Source: Sphingobacterium sp. UT-1RO-CII-1
GTDB lineage: Bacteria; Bacteroidota; Bacteroidia; Sphingobacteriales; Sphingobacteriaceae
Reading direction: 5' to 3'
Assembly: GCF_026711005.1 (NCBI RefSeq)
Contig: NZ_JAPPVJ010000005.1
Span: 399,167 to 463,166 of the forward strand
Length of the DNA stretch: 64,000 nucleotides
The notes below the pieces were generated by a model. That model was not told the origin of the DNA. It did no database searches and saw only the letters and a program-made list of their open reading frames with translations. The position numbers were made by a program, and so were the translations under genes. Positions 36,619 through 45,928 of the stretch are shown in pieces; positions within the stretch are counted from its first letter, which is position 1, and each line of letters starts with the position of its first letter.

Positions 36619-37482
36619 TTATGTATGTAAAACCTGAGTTTCTCTATCAATCACAAAATTAAAAAGCTTATCAATAGGGCTCTCTAAAATTGTCCCTACT
36701 TTAACCCCCAGCACTTCACACACTTCCCGCAACTGCAAGTCAAAATAGTATGCTATGCGTCCGACAAAATTCACATGAAAATCCCAGTAGTTAGGATAGG
36801 TCATAACATTCGTGCGTATGAACTCATCAAAACCATTCCGCACTAACCGATCAATATAAGGGTGCAATATATGCTCTGACATAAACTCAGCAAATGATGC
36901 AAGATAGGCATTGGGTCTATCCTTCTGATAAACGTTTTTAATGACGATATCTTTATTAATTCTATATTTTGCAGCAAATTTATCACTCAGATCTTTAGGC
37001 ATATTACCGTAAAGAAAAGAAGTTATTAATTGCTTGCCAAACCAAGCTCCTGACCCTTCATCACCCAGCACATAACCTATACCATGTACGCTAGTTTTCA
37101 AATATTCTCCATCAAAAAAACCTATATCCGATCCCGTCCCCAGGGTACAAACATAGCCCTTATCGTTACCGCAAGTAGCATATGCACTACCCAAAAGATC
37201 ACTTTCCACAGAAATAAAAGCAGTAGGAAAAATTTCAGTTAATGCATTAGAAACAATTTCTCTACGATCGGGTGTAACACAACCTGCTCCAAAAAAATGA
37301 ACTTCATGTATCTCATTCGCATAAGGCAAAATTTCAGGAACATCTTTCATTACTTTGGCAATCTCTTTCTCGTTAACAAAAAAAGGATTTAATCCTTTTG
37401 TTCGGAATGACAATGGTTTACTATCCGGTAAATTAAGCATCCAATCGGAATTTGAAGACCCGCTATCGGCAACTAAAATCAT
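36619..37482 (-). CDS. BadF-type ATPase, probable amino-sugar kinase (second paralogue)
   Basis: The 287-residue protein shows the same features as the gene at 31555: ADSGSSNSDW (5-14), LGTGSDIG, and GDEGSGAWFG, plus the matching C-terminal EFI...NPY...F and LESPIDKL ends. The two are clear paralogues but diverged in phosphate 1 (DSGSSNSDW here, DGGSTKTNW there), where S/N replaces T/K. This may point to different substrates. It is the first gene of a two-gene unit with the peroxidase gene. Confidence 0.8.
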   Translation of the reverse strand: MILVADSGSSNSDWMLNLPDSKPLSFRTKGLNPFFVNEKEIAKVMKDVPEILPYANEIHEVHFFGAGCVTPDRREIVSNALTEIFPTAFISVESDLLGSAYATCGNDKGYVCTLGTGSDIGFFDGEYLKTSVHGIGYVLGDEGSGAWFGKQLITSFLYGNMPKDLSDKFAAKYRINKDIVIKNVYQKDRPNAYLASFAEFMSEHILHPYIDRLVRNGFDEFIRTNVMTYPNYWDFHVNFVGRIAYYFDLQLREVCEVLGVKVGTILESPIDKLFNFVIDRETQVLHT

Positions 37483-37587
37483 ACAGCAATATAATATATA
37501 TATCCTAAATCAAAGATAATAAAATAACATTAAATATAAATTGAATAAGAAATCTACTGCGAATTACCCGTACTATAATAATAAGCT

Positions 37588-37595
37588 TAACTTTG
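37588..37595 (+). promoter_or_regulatory. -7 box candidate of the M61 peptidase gene
   Basis: TAACTTTG matches TAnnTTTG exactly and lies 30 bases before the ATG at 37626. A proper -33 box was not found. Confidence 0.4.
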
Positions 37596-37625
37596 TATTT
37601 TGTTTTCAAAAGCTAAATATGCGAC

Positions 37626-39356
37626 ATGATATCTCAAATCCATTATACCGTATCTTTTAAAGAACCTCAAGCACACTATGCTGAAATAGAACTCCAAATA
37701 GTTAATTTCACAGAGGAGTTTATCACATTAAAAATGCCGACATGGACTCCCGGATCTTATCTCATCCGTGAATATGCAAGACATGTAGAATCTCTGACTG
37801 CATATAGTGACGGAAAAATAGTAGAACACGAAAAAATAGATAAAAACACTTGGCGTGTAAAAAATGAAAAAGAAGGAATAACCATCAAATATGCAATTTA
37901 TGGTTTCGAAACTTCCGTGCGCACGAACTTCATCGATAGTGACCATGCTTTTTTGAGCTCGGCAGCAACATTTATGTATATAGATAACTACATAGATCAC
38001 CCCATCACCATTGAAGTAAAGCTACCGTCGCAGTGGTCAAAAATATCAACAGGACTACAAGCCGTACCCAATAAAGAAAACTGCTTCTATGCAGCAAACT
38101 TTGACATCTTATTTGACTCTCCTCTTGAAATAGGAAATCAGGACATTTGGCACTTTGAAGCCGCAGGTATTCAGCATGAGTTTGCAATGGTAGGCGGCGG
38201 ATCGTATAATAAAAAACGCCTTACCGAGGATATAACAAAAATAATTGAAGTGGAGACTAAGATTTGGGGAGAGAACCCCAATGACAGATACGTTTTCATT
38301 ACACATAATTACCACAATGGATATGGAGGCTTAGAACACCTGAATTCTACAGTATTAGCAGCAAGCCGAAATGCATATAAAATACCTGCAGCATACAAAA
38401 ACTTCTTAAGCTTAGTAGCCCACGAATACTTCCACCTTTGGAACGTAAAACGACTAAGACCATACGCGCTGGGGCCTTTCAATTACGACGAAGAAAACTA
38501 TACGGAAGGACTTTGGATAATGGAAGGCTTCACCTCCTACTATGATAACTTAATCGTGAGACGTGCCGGGTTATATTCTGTCGAAGAATACCTTTCCGCC
38601 TTAGCCAACGAATTTAATCTGGTATACAACAGAGCTGGTCACAAAATACAATCTGCAGCTTTGGCCAGCTTCGATACCTGGATAAAACAATATCGCCCCG
38701 ATGAAAACTCTCCAAATACTAGTATATCTTATTATAATAAAGGAGCCATGTTAGCGGTTGCACTAGATCTTAAAATAATAAGTGATACCGACGGAAAGCT
38801 ACGTCTGGACGATGTGCTAAAAGCAGCATACCAACTTTTCTACAAAGAAAACGAACGTGGGTTTGAGGAGCATGAGTTTAAAAAATTAGCTGAAGAAATA
38901 ACGCAGGTAGATCTATCAGAAATATTTGATGCAGCGCATACCACCAATGAACTTGATTATAACAGCTACTTTAACCGTGTTGGATACAGCTTTATTAACA
39001 CGAGTAAAGACAGTAATGAGCGCAGTTTGGGGTTAAAAACACATATCGTTGACGGGCGGATACTGATAAAAACGACGGAAAGAAATTCAGCAGCATGGGA
39101 TGCAGGCTTAAATGTAAATGACGAAATTATAGCCATTAACAACAACCGGTTAGATACCGCCAGTAAAGACCTGGACTTTATTCTCGAAACCAGCGAAATA
39201 GACGAAATCTTGGATATTTTAATCGCTAGAGATGGTCTGATAAGAACCGTCCACACACCTGTCCGTAAAAGTTCTAAAGAAACTTGGGTTATACGAAAAA
39301 ACACTGATGCCAGCCCTCGCCAAAAAGAACTTGGCGAAATATGGCTCTCCGAATAA
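37626..39356 (+). CDS. M61-family metallopeptidase with PDZ domain
   Basis: The 576-residue protein belongs to the M61 (glycyl aminopeptidase-like) family. An N-terminal beta-rich domain is followed by the zinc site HEYFHLWNVKRLRP (H266, E267, H270) with the third ligand E300 in MEGFTSYYDNL, and a C-terminal PDZ domain (about 465-550; containing NSAAWDAGLNVNDEI). No signal peptide is apparent, so it is probably cytoplasmic. It likely trims peptides; specificity is not known. The strong hairpin after it is shared with the convergent outer-membrane protein gene. Confidence 0.9.
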   Translation: MISQIHYTVSFKEPQAHYAEIELQIVNFTEEFITLKMPTWTPGSYLIREYARHVESLTAYSDGKIVEHEKIDKNTWRVKNEKEGITIKYAIYGFETSVRTNFIDSDHAFLSSAATFMYIDNYIDHPITIEVKLPSQWSKISTGLQAVPNKENCFYAANFDILFDSPLEIGNQDIWHFEAAGIQHEFAMVGGGSYNKKRLTEDITKIIEVETKIWGENPNDRYVFITHNYHNGYGGLEHLNSTVLAASRNAYKIPAAYKNFLSLVAHEYFHLWNVKRLRPYALGPFNYDEENYTEGLWIMEGFTSYYDNLIVRRAGLYSVEEYLSALANEFNLVYNRAGHKIQSAALASFDTWIKQYRPDENSPNTSISYYNKGAMLAVALDLKIISDTDGKLRLDDVLKAAYQLFYKENERGFEEHEFKKLAEEITQVDLSEIFDAAHTTNELDYNSYFNRVGYSFINTSKDSNERSLGLKTHIVDGRILIKTTERNSAAWDAGLNVNDEIIAINNNRLDTASKDLDFILETSEIDEILDILIARDGLIRTVHTPVRKSSKETWVIRKNTDASPRQKELGEIWLSE

Positions 39357-39402
39357 TAAAAGAAAAGTGCTGTTACCAGAACAGCACTTTTCTTTTATTA
39401 TT
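39352..39402. terminator. Bidirectional terminator with 23-bp perfect arms
   Basis: Arms 39352-39374 and 39380-39402 are fully complementary (core AAAAGTGCTGTT / AACAGCACTTTT) with a 5-base loop. They overlap the stop codons of both convergent genes. Confidence 0.92.
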
Positions 39403-39928
39403 AAAACTTATAGCGTATTGAAAAACCTATTGGATCAAAAATTTTGATCGTACTCTCCTGTAAAAAATCAAAATAAGGCTTAACATCCAAAGAGAGACTA
39501 ATCGGTGCTGTGGGAATATTATACTCAATACCTACAATACCATCAATACTAAGCGAAAGCTCTGTTTTTTCCTCACTCCAGGCATTAACAGGATTATTAT
39601 TCTCGTCTATTGTCTGCATCAGATAAGACTTTTCTTTAAAGCTACCGATACTTCCACCAAACCCGTAATACCAGTTAAAGTCTCCTGTCAAAGGTTTTAC
39701 ATATTGGTATAACCCTGTTAAGCGAAACCGTGCTCGTTTAGAATTGCTCTGCATGCTGACAATAGCTTCTAATGCCCGCTGTTCATCAGAAGTATACCGA
39801 TAAGTGAATCCGGTAGAACTACCAAATCTCCCTCCAATACTATGTTGATTAGAAGTCTGTGCCTGAGCATGGATTGAAAAAAATAAAGCTAATCCTAGCG
39901 AGAACAATAACGCACCTGCTTTTTTCAT
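39401..39928 (-). CDS. Outer-membrane beta-barrel protein
   Basis: The 175-residue protein has a cleavable signal peptide (about 1-23, ending HAQAQ) and a mature part of short amphipathic beta strands with many aromatic and glycine residues (GGRFGSSTGFTYRY, WYYGFGGSIGSF). It ends in a phenylalanine (IRYKF), the usual C-terminal signal for barrel assembly. I infer an eight-stranded outer-membrane barrel of unknown function. Its ATG lies inside the CATATG end of the conserved promoter/leader module. Confidence 0.75.
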   Translation of the reverse strand: MKKAGALLFSLGLALFFSIHAQAQTSNQHSIGGRFGSSTGFTYRYTSDEQRALEAIVSMQSNSKRARFRLTGLYQYVKPLTGDFNWYYGFGGSIGSFKEKSYLMQTIDENNNPVNAWSEEKTELSLSIDGIVGIEYNIPTAPISLSLDVKPYFDFLQESTIKIFDPIGFSIRYKF

Positions 39929-39977
39929 ATGTATACAATTTATTTTTACTTATCATATGGAATACTCACCCGTATTT
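39929..39977 (-). promoter_or_regulatory. Promoter/leader module, copy 3 (outer-membrane protein gene)
   Basis: The core at 39954-39977 (CATATGGAATACTCAC, then CC, then GTATTT) and the gene-side TATTTTTAC flank match the other two copies. The core ends 25 bases before the ATG. Read towards the gene, AATAC and GTATT form a small inverted repeat around GGGTGA. Confidence 0.5.
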
Positions 39978-40300
39978 TCATTTCATTAAAAATGAGCATC
40001 CTTTGTATTATAATCATTTGATTGAACCATACCTTTTTCTGCATCAACAAAAAAGATTACATACCGACTTCTGTTATTTTTTTTAATTTAAATAACTATG
40101 TCAGCATAATAATTTTATATAGTTACTAAAATTTAGTATATTCAAATGTACTATTTTTTTTCAATGAACTAGTCCGCTGAACACGTTAAAAACTGTTATT
40201 CTGCTGACTGTTATTTCTTTTAATCTTACAAGAAATAAGAAGGCAAATAGTTAACTTAGTAAAACATTATATCATTATAAACTGTTAATTATTGAGATTT
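39978..40300. other. Intergenic region upstream of acyl-CoA synthetase gene
   Basis: These 323 bp hold no gene. A 9-bp inverted repeat (TTATTTCTT at 40211-40219 and AAGAAATAA at 40230-40238) lies about 65-90 bases before the start at 40301 and could be a regulator site, but it is AT-rich and weak evidence. Confidence 0.3.
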
Positions 40301-42061
40301 ATGAACAAAGTAAAGAGAATATTCGACATACTTGAACACTATAAAGAGCAACACAAAAGCTCATGCATTGTTGCAGGTAAAAAGGATGGTGTATGGGTGA
40401 AATACTCCAGTGAAGAGTTTTTATCACATATCGACAACCTCAGTAAAGCTTTAATTGCAAAAGGTGTACAAAAAGGGGATAGAATTGCCCTTATGTCGGG
40501 AAACCGGCCTGAATGGAATATTGTAGATTATGCGTGTAACCAGCTCGGAGTTGCTATTGTACCCCTCTACCCCACTTTATCACCTCAAGACTTGTCTTTC
40601 ATCATTAATGATGCTGATATCAAATTAATATTTGTCAGCAATGATGCGTTATGTGAAAAAATAGACTACGTGATACAGGAACACCAGCTCAAAATAGAAA
40701 TTTTCACTTTTGACGATGTTCCTAATAAAACAAACTACAATGAGTTGATAGAAGCTGGCGGTCAATTATCTACAGAATTGCAACCCTATCGAGATCTTGT
40801 TCAACGAGATGATCTATTAACACTCATTTATACATCAGGAACAACGGGAAAACCAAAAGGAGTTTGCTTAACACATGGCAATATACTTAGTAATGTCGAG
40901 GCCTGTGAACACTTGGTGCCCGCCCATGTTAAAACAGCGCTAAGCTTCCTCCCCCTATGCCATATATTTGAAAGAATGGTTGTATACCTTTACTTTACAA
41001 AAGGCATGCAGATACACTATGCAGAAACGCTGGATAATATTGTCGTAGATATTAATGAGGTTAAGCCGCAAGTTTTCACTACCGTACCTAGAGTATTGGA
41101 GAAAGTTTACGATAAAGTTGTTGAAAAAGGAAAAAACCTAACAGGCATAAAAAAGGCACTCTTCTTTTGGTCATTAGATTTAGGACATGTATACCAGGAA
41201 CCACCAAAAAACAGCTTCTTTTACAACCTAAAACTAGGTATCGCCCGAAAATTAGTTTTCTCAAAATGGCAAGAAGCACTAGGCGGAAATATAGAGCTCA
41301 TTATCTCGGGAGGAGCAGCCCTCCAAGAAAGGTTAGCACGTGTATTCTGGGCTGCGGGGATTAAAGTCCTGGAAGGTTATGGGCTCACAGAAACATCCCC
41401 TGTAATAGCTGTTAATTCACATGTAGAAACTGATGTTAAGTTTGGTACAGTAGGCCGCATATTAAAAAATCTGGATGTAAAAATTGCAGAGGATGGTGAG
41501 ATACTCGTCAAGGGGCCGAGTATCATGACGCATTATTATGAGAACGAAGAAGCTACAAAGGAAGCTATAGACGCAGAAGGCTATTTCAAAACTGGGGATA
41601 TAGGAGAAATAACCCCCGACAACTTCCTGAAAATAACAGATCGTAAAAAAGAAATTTTTAAAACTGCAGGCGGAAAATATGTGGCTCCACAGGTTTTAGA
41701 AAACAAATTCATGGAATCTGTTGTTATTGGACAAATAATGGTAGTGGGTGAAAACCAACGTTTCCCTTCGGCCTTAATAGTTCCGGCTTTTGAAGAACTA
41801 AAAAAATGGTGTACACATAAAGGAATACCATACACTTCAAATGAAGAAATTATTAAAAACCCATCAGTGATTGACAAGTTTCAGCGAGAGGTCGATCGTC
41901 TAAATGCAGATTTTGGACAGTGGGAAAAAGTAAAAAAAATAGTACTATTGCCTAAAGAGTGGACAATAGATGGCGGTGAACTCACGCCTAAACTAAGCTT
42001 AAAAAGAAAAGTATTATTACAACGCAACGAAGAGGTAATAAATAATATATACAAAGAATAA
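40301..42061 (+). CDS. Long-chain acyl-CoA synthetase (AMP-forming)
   Basis: The 586-residue enzyme activates fatty acids to acyl-CoA through an acyl-adenylate. The AMP-binding P-loop is TSGTTGKPKG, followed by the EGYGLTETSP adenylation motif and the hinge motif GDIGEI with DRKKEIFKTAGGKY. It resembles the FadD15-type synthetases of about 600 residues. The ATG at 40301 is preferred to a TTG three codons upstream. The next gene starts one base after its stop codon, so the two form an operon. Confidence 0.93.
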   Translation: MNKVKRIFDILEHYKEQHKSSCIVAGKKDGVWVKYSSEEFLSHIDNLSKALIAKGVQKGDRIALMSGNRPEWNIVDYACNQLGVAIVPLYPTLSPQDLSFIINDADIKLIFVSNDALCEKIDYVIQEHQLKIEIFTFDDVPNKTNYNELIEAGGQLSTELQPYRDLVQRDDLLTLIYTSGTTGKPKGVCLTHGNILSNVEACEHLVPAHVKTALSFLPLCHIFERMVVYLYFTKGMQIHYAETLDNIVVDINEVKPQVFTTVPRVLEKVYDKVVEKGKNLTGIKKALFFWSLDLGHVYQEPPKNSFFYNLKLGIARKLVFSKWQEALGGNIELIISGGAALQERLARVFWAAGIKVLEGYGLTETSPVIAVNSHVETDVKFGTVGRILKNLDVKIAEDGEILVKGPSIMTHYYENEEATKEAIDAEGYFKTGDIGEITPDNFLKITDRKKEIFKTAGGKYVAPQVLENKFMESVVIGQIMVVGENQRFPSALIVPAFEELKKWCTHKGIPYTSNEEIIKNPSVIDKFQREVDRLNADFGQWEKVKKIVLLPKEWTIDGGELTPKLSLKRKVLLQRNEEVINNIYKE

Positions 42062-42062
42062 T

Positions 42063-43043
42063 ATGATAAAAGAGACGGTGTTACCAAAGTTAAAACGATT
42101 TATAGGACTTATCTATAGGGCAATCGTAGACTTTATGGATGATAAATGTCTCAAAAAGAGCGCCTCACTAGCTTATTACACCGTATTTTCAATAGGTCCC
42201 TTAATTTTAATTTTAATAGGGGCCTTAGGCTTTTTCTACGGAGCACAAATGGAAAGCCCAACCGGTCCGCGCGATGAAATAATGAAAGAACTAAATGAAA
42301 TTTTCGGACCGGATATCGCGACGCTATTGGAATCAACCATTCAAAAAATTTCCTTCGAAAGTAAAAACAGCATAGGGGTATATATAGGTATAGGTACTTT
42401 AATATTTTCCGCAACCACGACCTTTGTTGATATCCAAAACTCGCTGAATGAAATTTGGCGAGTTAAGCCAAAACCCAAAAAAGGATGGTTAAAAATAATA
42501 TTAGACAGGTTGCTTTCCTTTTCCATGATCATTGGCCTAGGCTTTCTTCTTATGGCATCTCTCGTATTAAGTAGTATTCTTAGTGTGATGATGAACTACT
42601 TTACACAATACCTAGTGGATGTAGATATGGAACTCATTAATCTCCTCAATTCGACAATCTCTTTCTTGGTCATCACTACATTATTCGGCTGTATTTTTGC
42701 ATTTTTACCAGATGCAAAATTAAGGTTTAGAGATATTCTTTGGGGAGCCATATTCACCTCACTATTATTCCTATTGGGAAAATCGTTTCTTGGCTATTAC
42801 CTATCCACAAACGCAACAGCTAGCTCCTTTGGCGCTGCAGGTTCCGTGATTATCTTACTCTCTTTCATCTATTATTCTGCAGCTATTTTATATTTTGGTG
42901 CCGAGTTTACAAAATGTTACGCGATAGAATATGGACGAGGCATAATCCCCAGGTCCTACGCAGTCATACTCAAACAAACAGAAATTGAGGTCGATCACGA
43001 TGAAAATCATGAAAAGGAGATAACAACTACACACAAGTCTTAA
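42063..43043 (+). CDS. YihY/BrkB-family membrane protein
   Basis: The 326-residue protein has six predicted membrane helices and the YihY/BrkB signatures: an N-terminal KSASLAYYTVFSIGPLIL segment, the central EIWRVKPKPK region and the C-terminal SSFGAAGSVIILL. These proteins were wrongly named ribonuclease BN; their role is uncertain, with transport or envelope functions proposed. It is co-transcribed with the acyl-CoA synthetase gene, suggesting a link to lipids, which is inference. The extended C-terminal tail is acidic and histidine-rich (VDHDENHEKE). Confidence 0.9.
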   Translation: MIKETVLPKLKRFIGLIYRAIVDFMDDKCLKKSASLAYYTVFSIGPLILILIGALGFFYGAQMESPTGPRDEIMKELNEIFGPDIATLLESTIQKISFESKNSIGVYIGIGTLIFSATTTFVDIQNSLNEIWRVKPKPKKGWLKIILDRLLSFSMIIGLGFLLMASLVLSSILSVMMNYFTQYLVDVDMELINLLNSTISFLVITTLFGCIFAFLPDAKLRFRDILWGAIFTSLLFLLGKSFLGYYLSTNATASSFGAAGSVIILLSFIYYSAAILYFGAEFTKCYAIEYGRGIIPRSYAVILKQTEIEVDHDENHEKEITTTHKS

Positions 43044-43066
43044 TAGGCGGCACTATAATGCTATAT

Positions 43067-43112
43067 AAAGTAAAAACGGATTCTACACTTTCATAGAATC
43101 CGTTTTTACTTT
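43067..43112. terminator. Bidirectional terminator with 19-bp arms
   Basis: Arms at 43067-43085 and 43094-43112 (core ACGGATTCTA / TAGAATCCGT) are perfect with an 8-base loop and T/A-rich flanks, between convergent genes. Confidence 0.9.
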
Positions 43113-43141
43113 TATAATAAACGAAAGACTTACCTTTCCTA

Positions 43142-45862
43142 TTATTTTACATGATAATAGTAAACCTTACGCCCGATCGTCCCCAGCTCATCTTGCCCCT
43201 CGACAACTACTTTATATTTCCCCGCCCCATCGGCATTATAAAAATCTAATGTAACTGCCCCATCCTCATCCAATATAACCTCAGGATTCCAATAGATCGT
43301 TGTTCTATAATCGTTAATGTTTTTACTATCTGCAGTTTCATACTTTGGCATATAAAAATTTCTTTCTTTCACATAGCCCAGAGGTACCATATCAATAATA
43401 TTGGTCTTCGGAAGCAAACTTTCTATTTCTGCTAAAGACATACGTGGTTGTTTTTTCTGCGAATCTTTTTTCATCATAATAGAAACAACCCCGTCATTTT
43501 GGTACATTCTACTAACAGTTCCTAAATCATCCCGCATAAATATCTCAATCGCCTCAATCTGTGACGGCTGTATAGAATTTAAAGAAGGTTCATCAATCGG
43601 CATCCCATCCAAAAAGAACTGAACGGGAACACGGCTCCCCTGGTTATAATTACGACTGACGTAATATTTTAAAGTCTGATTGTCATACGTTATTCCGGTT
43701 AACAGGGTAGACAAACACATAGTCAACACATTACAGCCCGATATTCTATCTGCTTCAATTCTATGCTCAGGCATCGACAGTCCTGATAAAGAAGAAAATT
43801 CTTTACTGGTAACCTGCTTTTTTTGAATGCCTGTTACTTCAATCTCATCGATTAAAATCGATGTCCTATATTCGCTTTTACTATTGCTAAGGTAGGCTTT
43901 CATAGCCTGATCTATATTCTGTACGTTATTACTTGAATAGGGATTGCTCTGATCAATTGCAGGGAAGAAAGTAGGGTCCATATTGATAACCAAATTTCTA
44001 AAATTATCATTACCCCGTGCATTTATGGTAGCCGTAGAAGAGTCAGGAAAAACTAAGTTTTCAAAAACAAACCTTCCATTATTATCCGTATAAGCGTCCT
44101 TACGGATATTTCTTGCAGGAATTGATAACAACAACCCTCCATTAGGATAAGGTCTTCCCGTATTTAAACGCAGAGTACCCGATAAACTTATCCCTTGTTC
44201 AGGGAAAAACTGTATCTGAGGTAATTTTTCTGCTATTAAATCTTTGTAATCAAAGCGTCTAAAGCCCTGAGTCATTAGGAGTACATTTAGCGCTTCCGCT
44301 CTATCCTCATTTTCTGCATTAAAATAGTAATTTGGGTTCTCGACATAACCCTTCAGATCAGATGTTAACAAATAATTACTTAAAATACCCAGCTCTTGAT
44401 CATCATCATAAGGTACTTTAACATCATCAGTAACAGAAACCGAAAAACTACCTTTGATCGAATCTTGCATCGGCACATTTATAGCCAGCTTTACAAGCTC
44501 TTTTTGCCCATAAGTAGGTTGATCAGTCTTCACATCAATTTCTAATAATCGTTGTGATTGATTAAAAACCAAACGTTCACTGATCAGTTCACCTGTAGGT
44601 TGCATAATAGTCATCTGAACGATACCATTGGGCAGTTTATCTTTAGGGATATTCACTAAAACTGAAGAGTTCTTTAATGTTGCCTGAGCAGCATACACCA
44701 AATAACCATTAGACTGCCCTAGAATGTAGAAAGATTTACCGTTCATCTTCTCAAAATAAGCATCGTTAGACACAAGCCCTAACTGCAGATTTTGATCATC
44801 ATTATTTACCAACACCACATTGATCCCCTCGTCCTTGACCTCAGGAAGATCATAAGTGCGCTCCTGTCCATTCTCAAAACTAACTGTAGCTTTATATTTT
44901 TCACCCTTCAAAGGCATAAAGTCGATCACACCCATACCGAAATTCAGATCTGAAAAAGTTACAACCTCCTTTTTCTTACTATCTGTAATTTTTCCCTTTA
45001 CCCGAAGTCCTTTTCCATCACTGCCCACGGCTTTAAATGCCAATTTTTTCGACAATCCACTGATCAGGTCTCCTCCTTCTGGAAAAAACTGTACATCGGC
45101 ATCCCATAATGCATTTTGCAAGGAATAGCTACCCACCAAGGTAGGTGATGCTTTATCAACATCCAGCTTTACGATAAGTCGTCCTTTTTCTAAAAACTGT
45201 CTATCTTTAATAGTCAAACCGATGGTCACTCTCCCCATGTCATCCGTCTCTGCTTTCCCTTTATCAAAAGGATCCCATCCATCAATCGCCTCCCAAGTCA
45301 GCTTTTTACGGGACAAAACCTGACCTTCTTTATCACGAAACTGAATAGTCGCTTTTGTTTTCGTATTATTTTCAGGAGCAAACACAACATCCGCACCTAA
45401 CTTTTTATTAATAGCATCTCCGACGGGTACAATCTTGTTATAAAAGTAAGAAGGATCAAAGTTTGTCATCCACTTTGTATAGGCTCTGAATCTATAGCTA
45501 TCCTGCGCTATAAACTGAGGGTCAAGTACCAATTGTCCTTTTCCTGTATTCCCCTTCAATGGAATCCGAAGAGTCTGCATTAAAGAGTCTTTACTGGTCA
45601 AGACATCAACATAAACTATTTTACTAACATCATAATCGAAGATGTTATGGTTTAAATACGTTTTAAACCATAAAGTATCCCCCACAGCATAGTATGGTTT
45701 ATCAAAATGCAGGTGCACCTTCTCGACAGGATATACACCAAAATACTTCTGTACCTTCTCTACAACCGTATTAATAGGGATTTCAGGAAGCTGTTGTGCA
45801 TTTAATGAAGAAAATCCTAAAGAATAAAAAAGTACGGCCAATAAATAATAATGTCTTCTCAT
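43142..45862 (-). CDS. Large secreted MG2-domain protein with TonB-receptor plug-like domain
   Basis: The 906-residue protein has a signal peptide (about 1-22, ending SSLNAQ) and an N-terminal MG2-type domain (HLHFDKPYYAVGDTLWFKTY, around 50-69). Further beta domains include FFPEGGDLISG near residue 257, and a plug-like domain lies around 690-800 (QFFLDGMPID, SQIEAIEIF). It ends DGAVTLDFYNADG and YYYHVK. The protein is long enough for an envelope surface protein but lacks a membrane beta-barrel. It is a paralogue of the 763-residue protein at 11982. Such proteins in Bacteroidota are often called TonB-dependent receptor plug-containing; their substrates are unknown. Confidence 0.75.
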   Translation of the reverse strand: MRRHYYLLAVLFYSLGFSSLNAQQLPEIPINTVVEKVQKYFGVYPVEKVHLHFDKPYYAVGDTLWFKTYLNHNIFDYDVSKIVYVDVLTSKDSLMQTLRIPLKGNTGKGQLVLDPQFIAQDSYRFRAYTKWMTNFDPSYFYNKIVPVGDAINKKLGADVVFAPENNTKTKATIQFRDKEGQVLSRKKLTWEAIDGWDPFDKGKAETDDMGRVTIGLTIKDRQFLEKGRLIVKLDVDKASPTLVGSYSLQNALWDADVQFFPEGGDLISGLSKKLAFKAVGSDGKGLRVKGKITDSKKKEVVTFSDLNFGMGVIDFMPLKGEKYKATVSFENGQERTYDLPEVKDEGINVVLVNNDDQNLQLGLVSNDAYFEKMNGKSFYILGQSNGYLVYAAQATLKNSSVLVNIPKDKLPNGIVQMTIMQPTGELISERLVFNQSQRLLEIDVKTDQPTYGQKELVKLAINVPMQDSIKGSFSVSVTDDVKVPYDDDQELGILSNYLLTSDLKGYVENPNYYFNAENEDRAEALNVLLMTQGFRRFDYKDLIAEKLPQIQFFPEQGISLSGTLRLNTGRPYPNGGLLLSIPARNIRKDAYTDNNGRFVFENLVFPDSSTATINARGNDNFRNLVINMDPTFFPAIDQSNPYSSNNVQNIDQAMKAYLSNSKSEYRTSILIDEIEVTGIQKKQVTSKEFSSLSGLSMPEHRIEADRISGCNVLTMCLSTLLTGITYDNQTLKYYVSRNYNQGSRVPVQFFLDGMPIDEPSLNSIQPSQIEAIEIFMRDDLGTVSRMYQNDGVVSIMMKKDSQKKQPRMSLAEIESLLPKTNIIDMVPLGYVKERNFYMPKYETADSKNINDYRTTIYWNPEVILDEDGAVTLDFYNADGAGKYKVVVEGQDELGTIGRKVYYYHVK

Positions 45863-45928
45863 AAGAATATAGCTGTAAGCGGAGCTAAATATATTGTTTT
45901 TTATTGCAATAATAAAGAATTTAACAGC

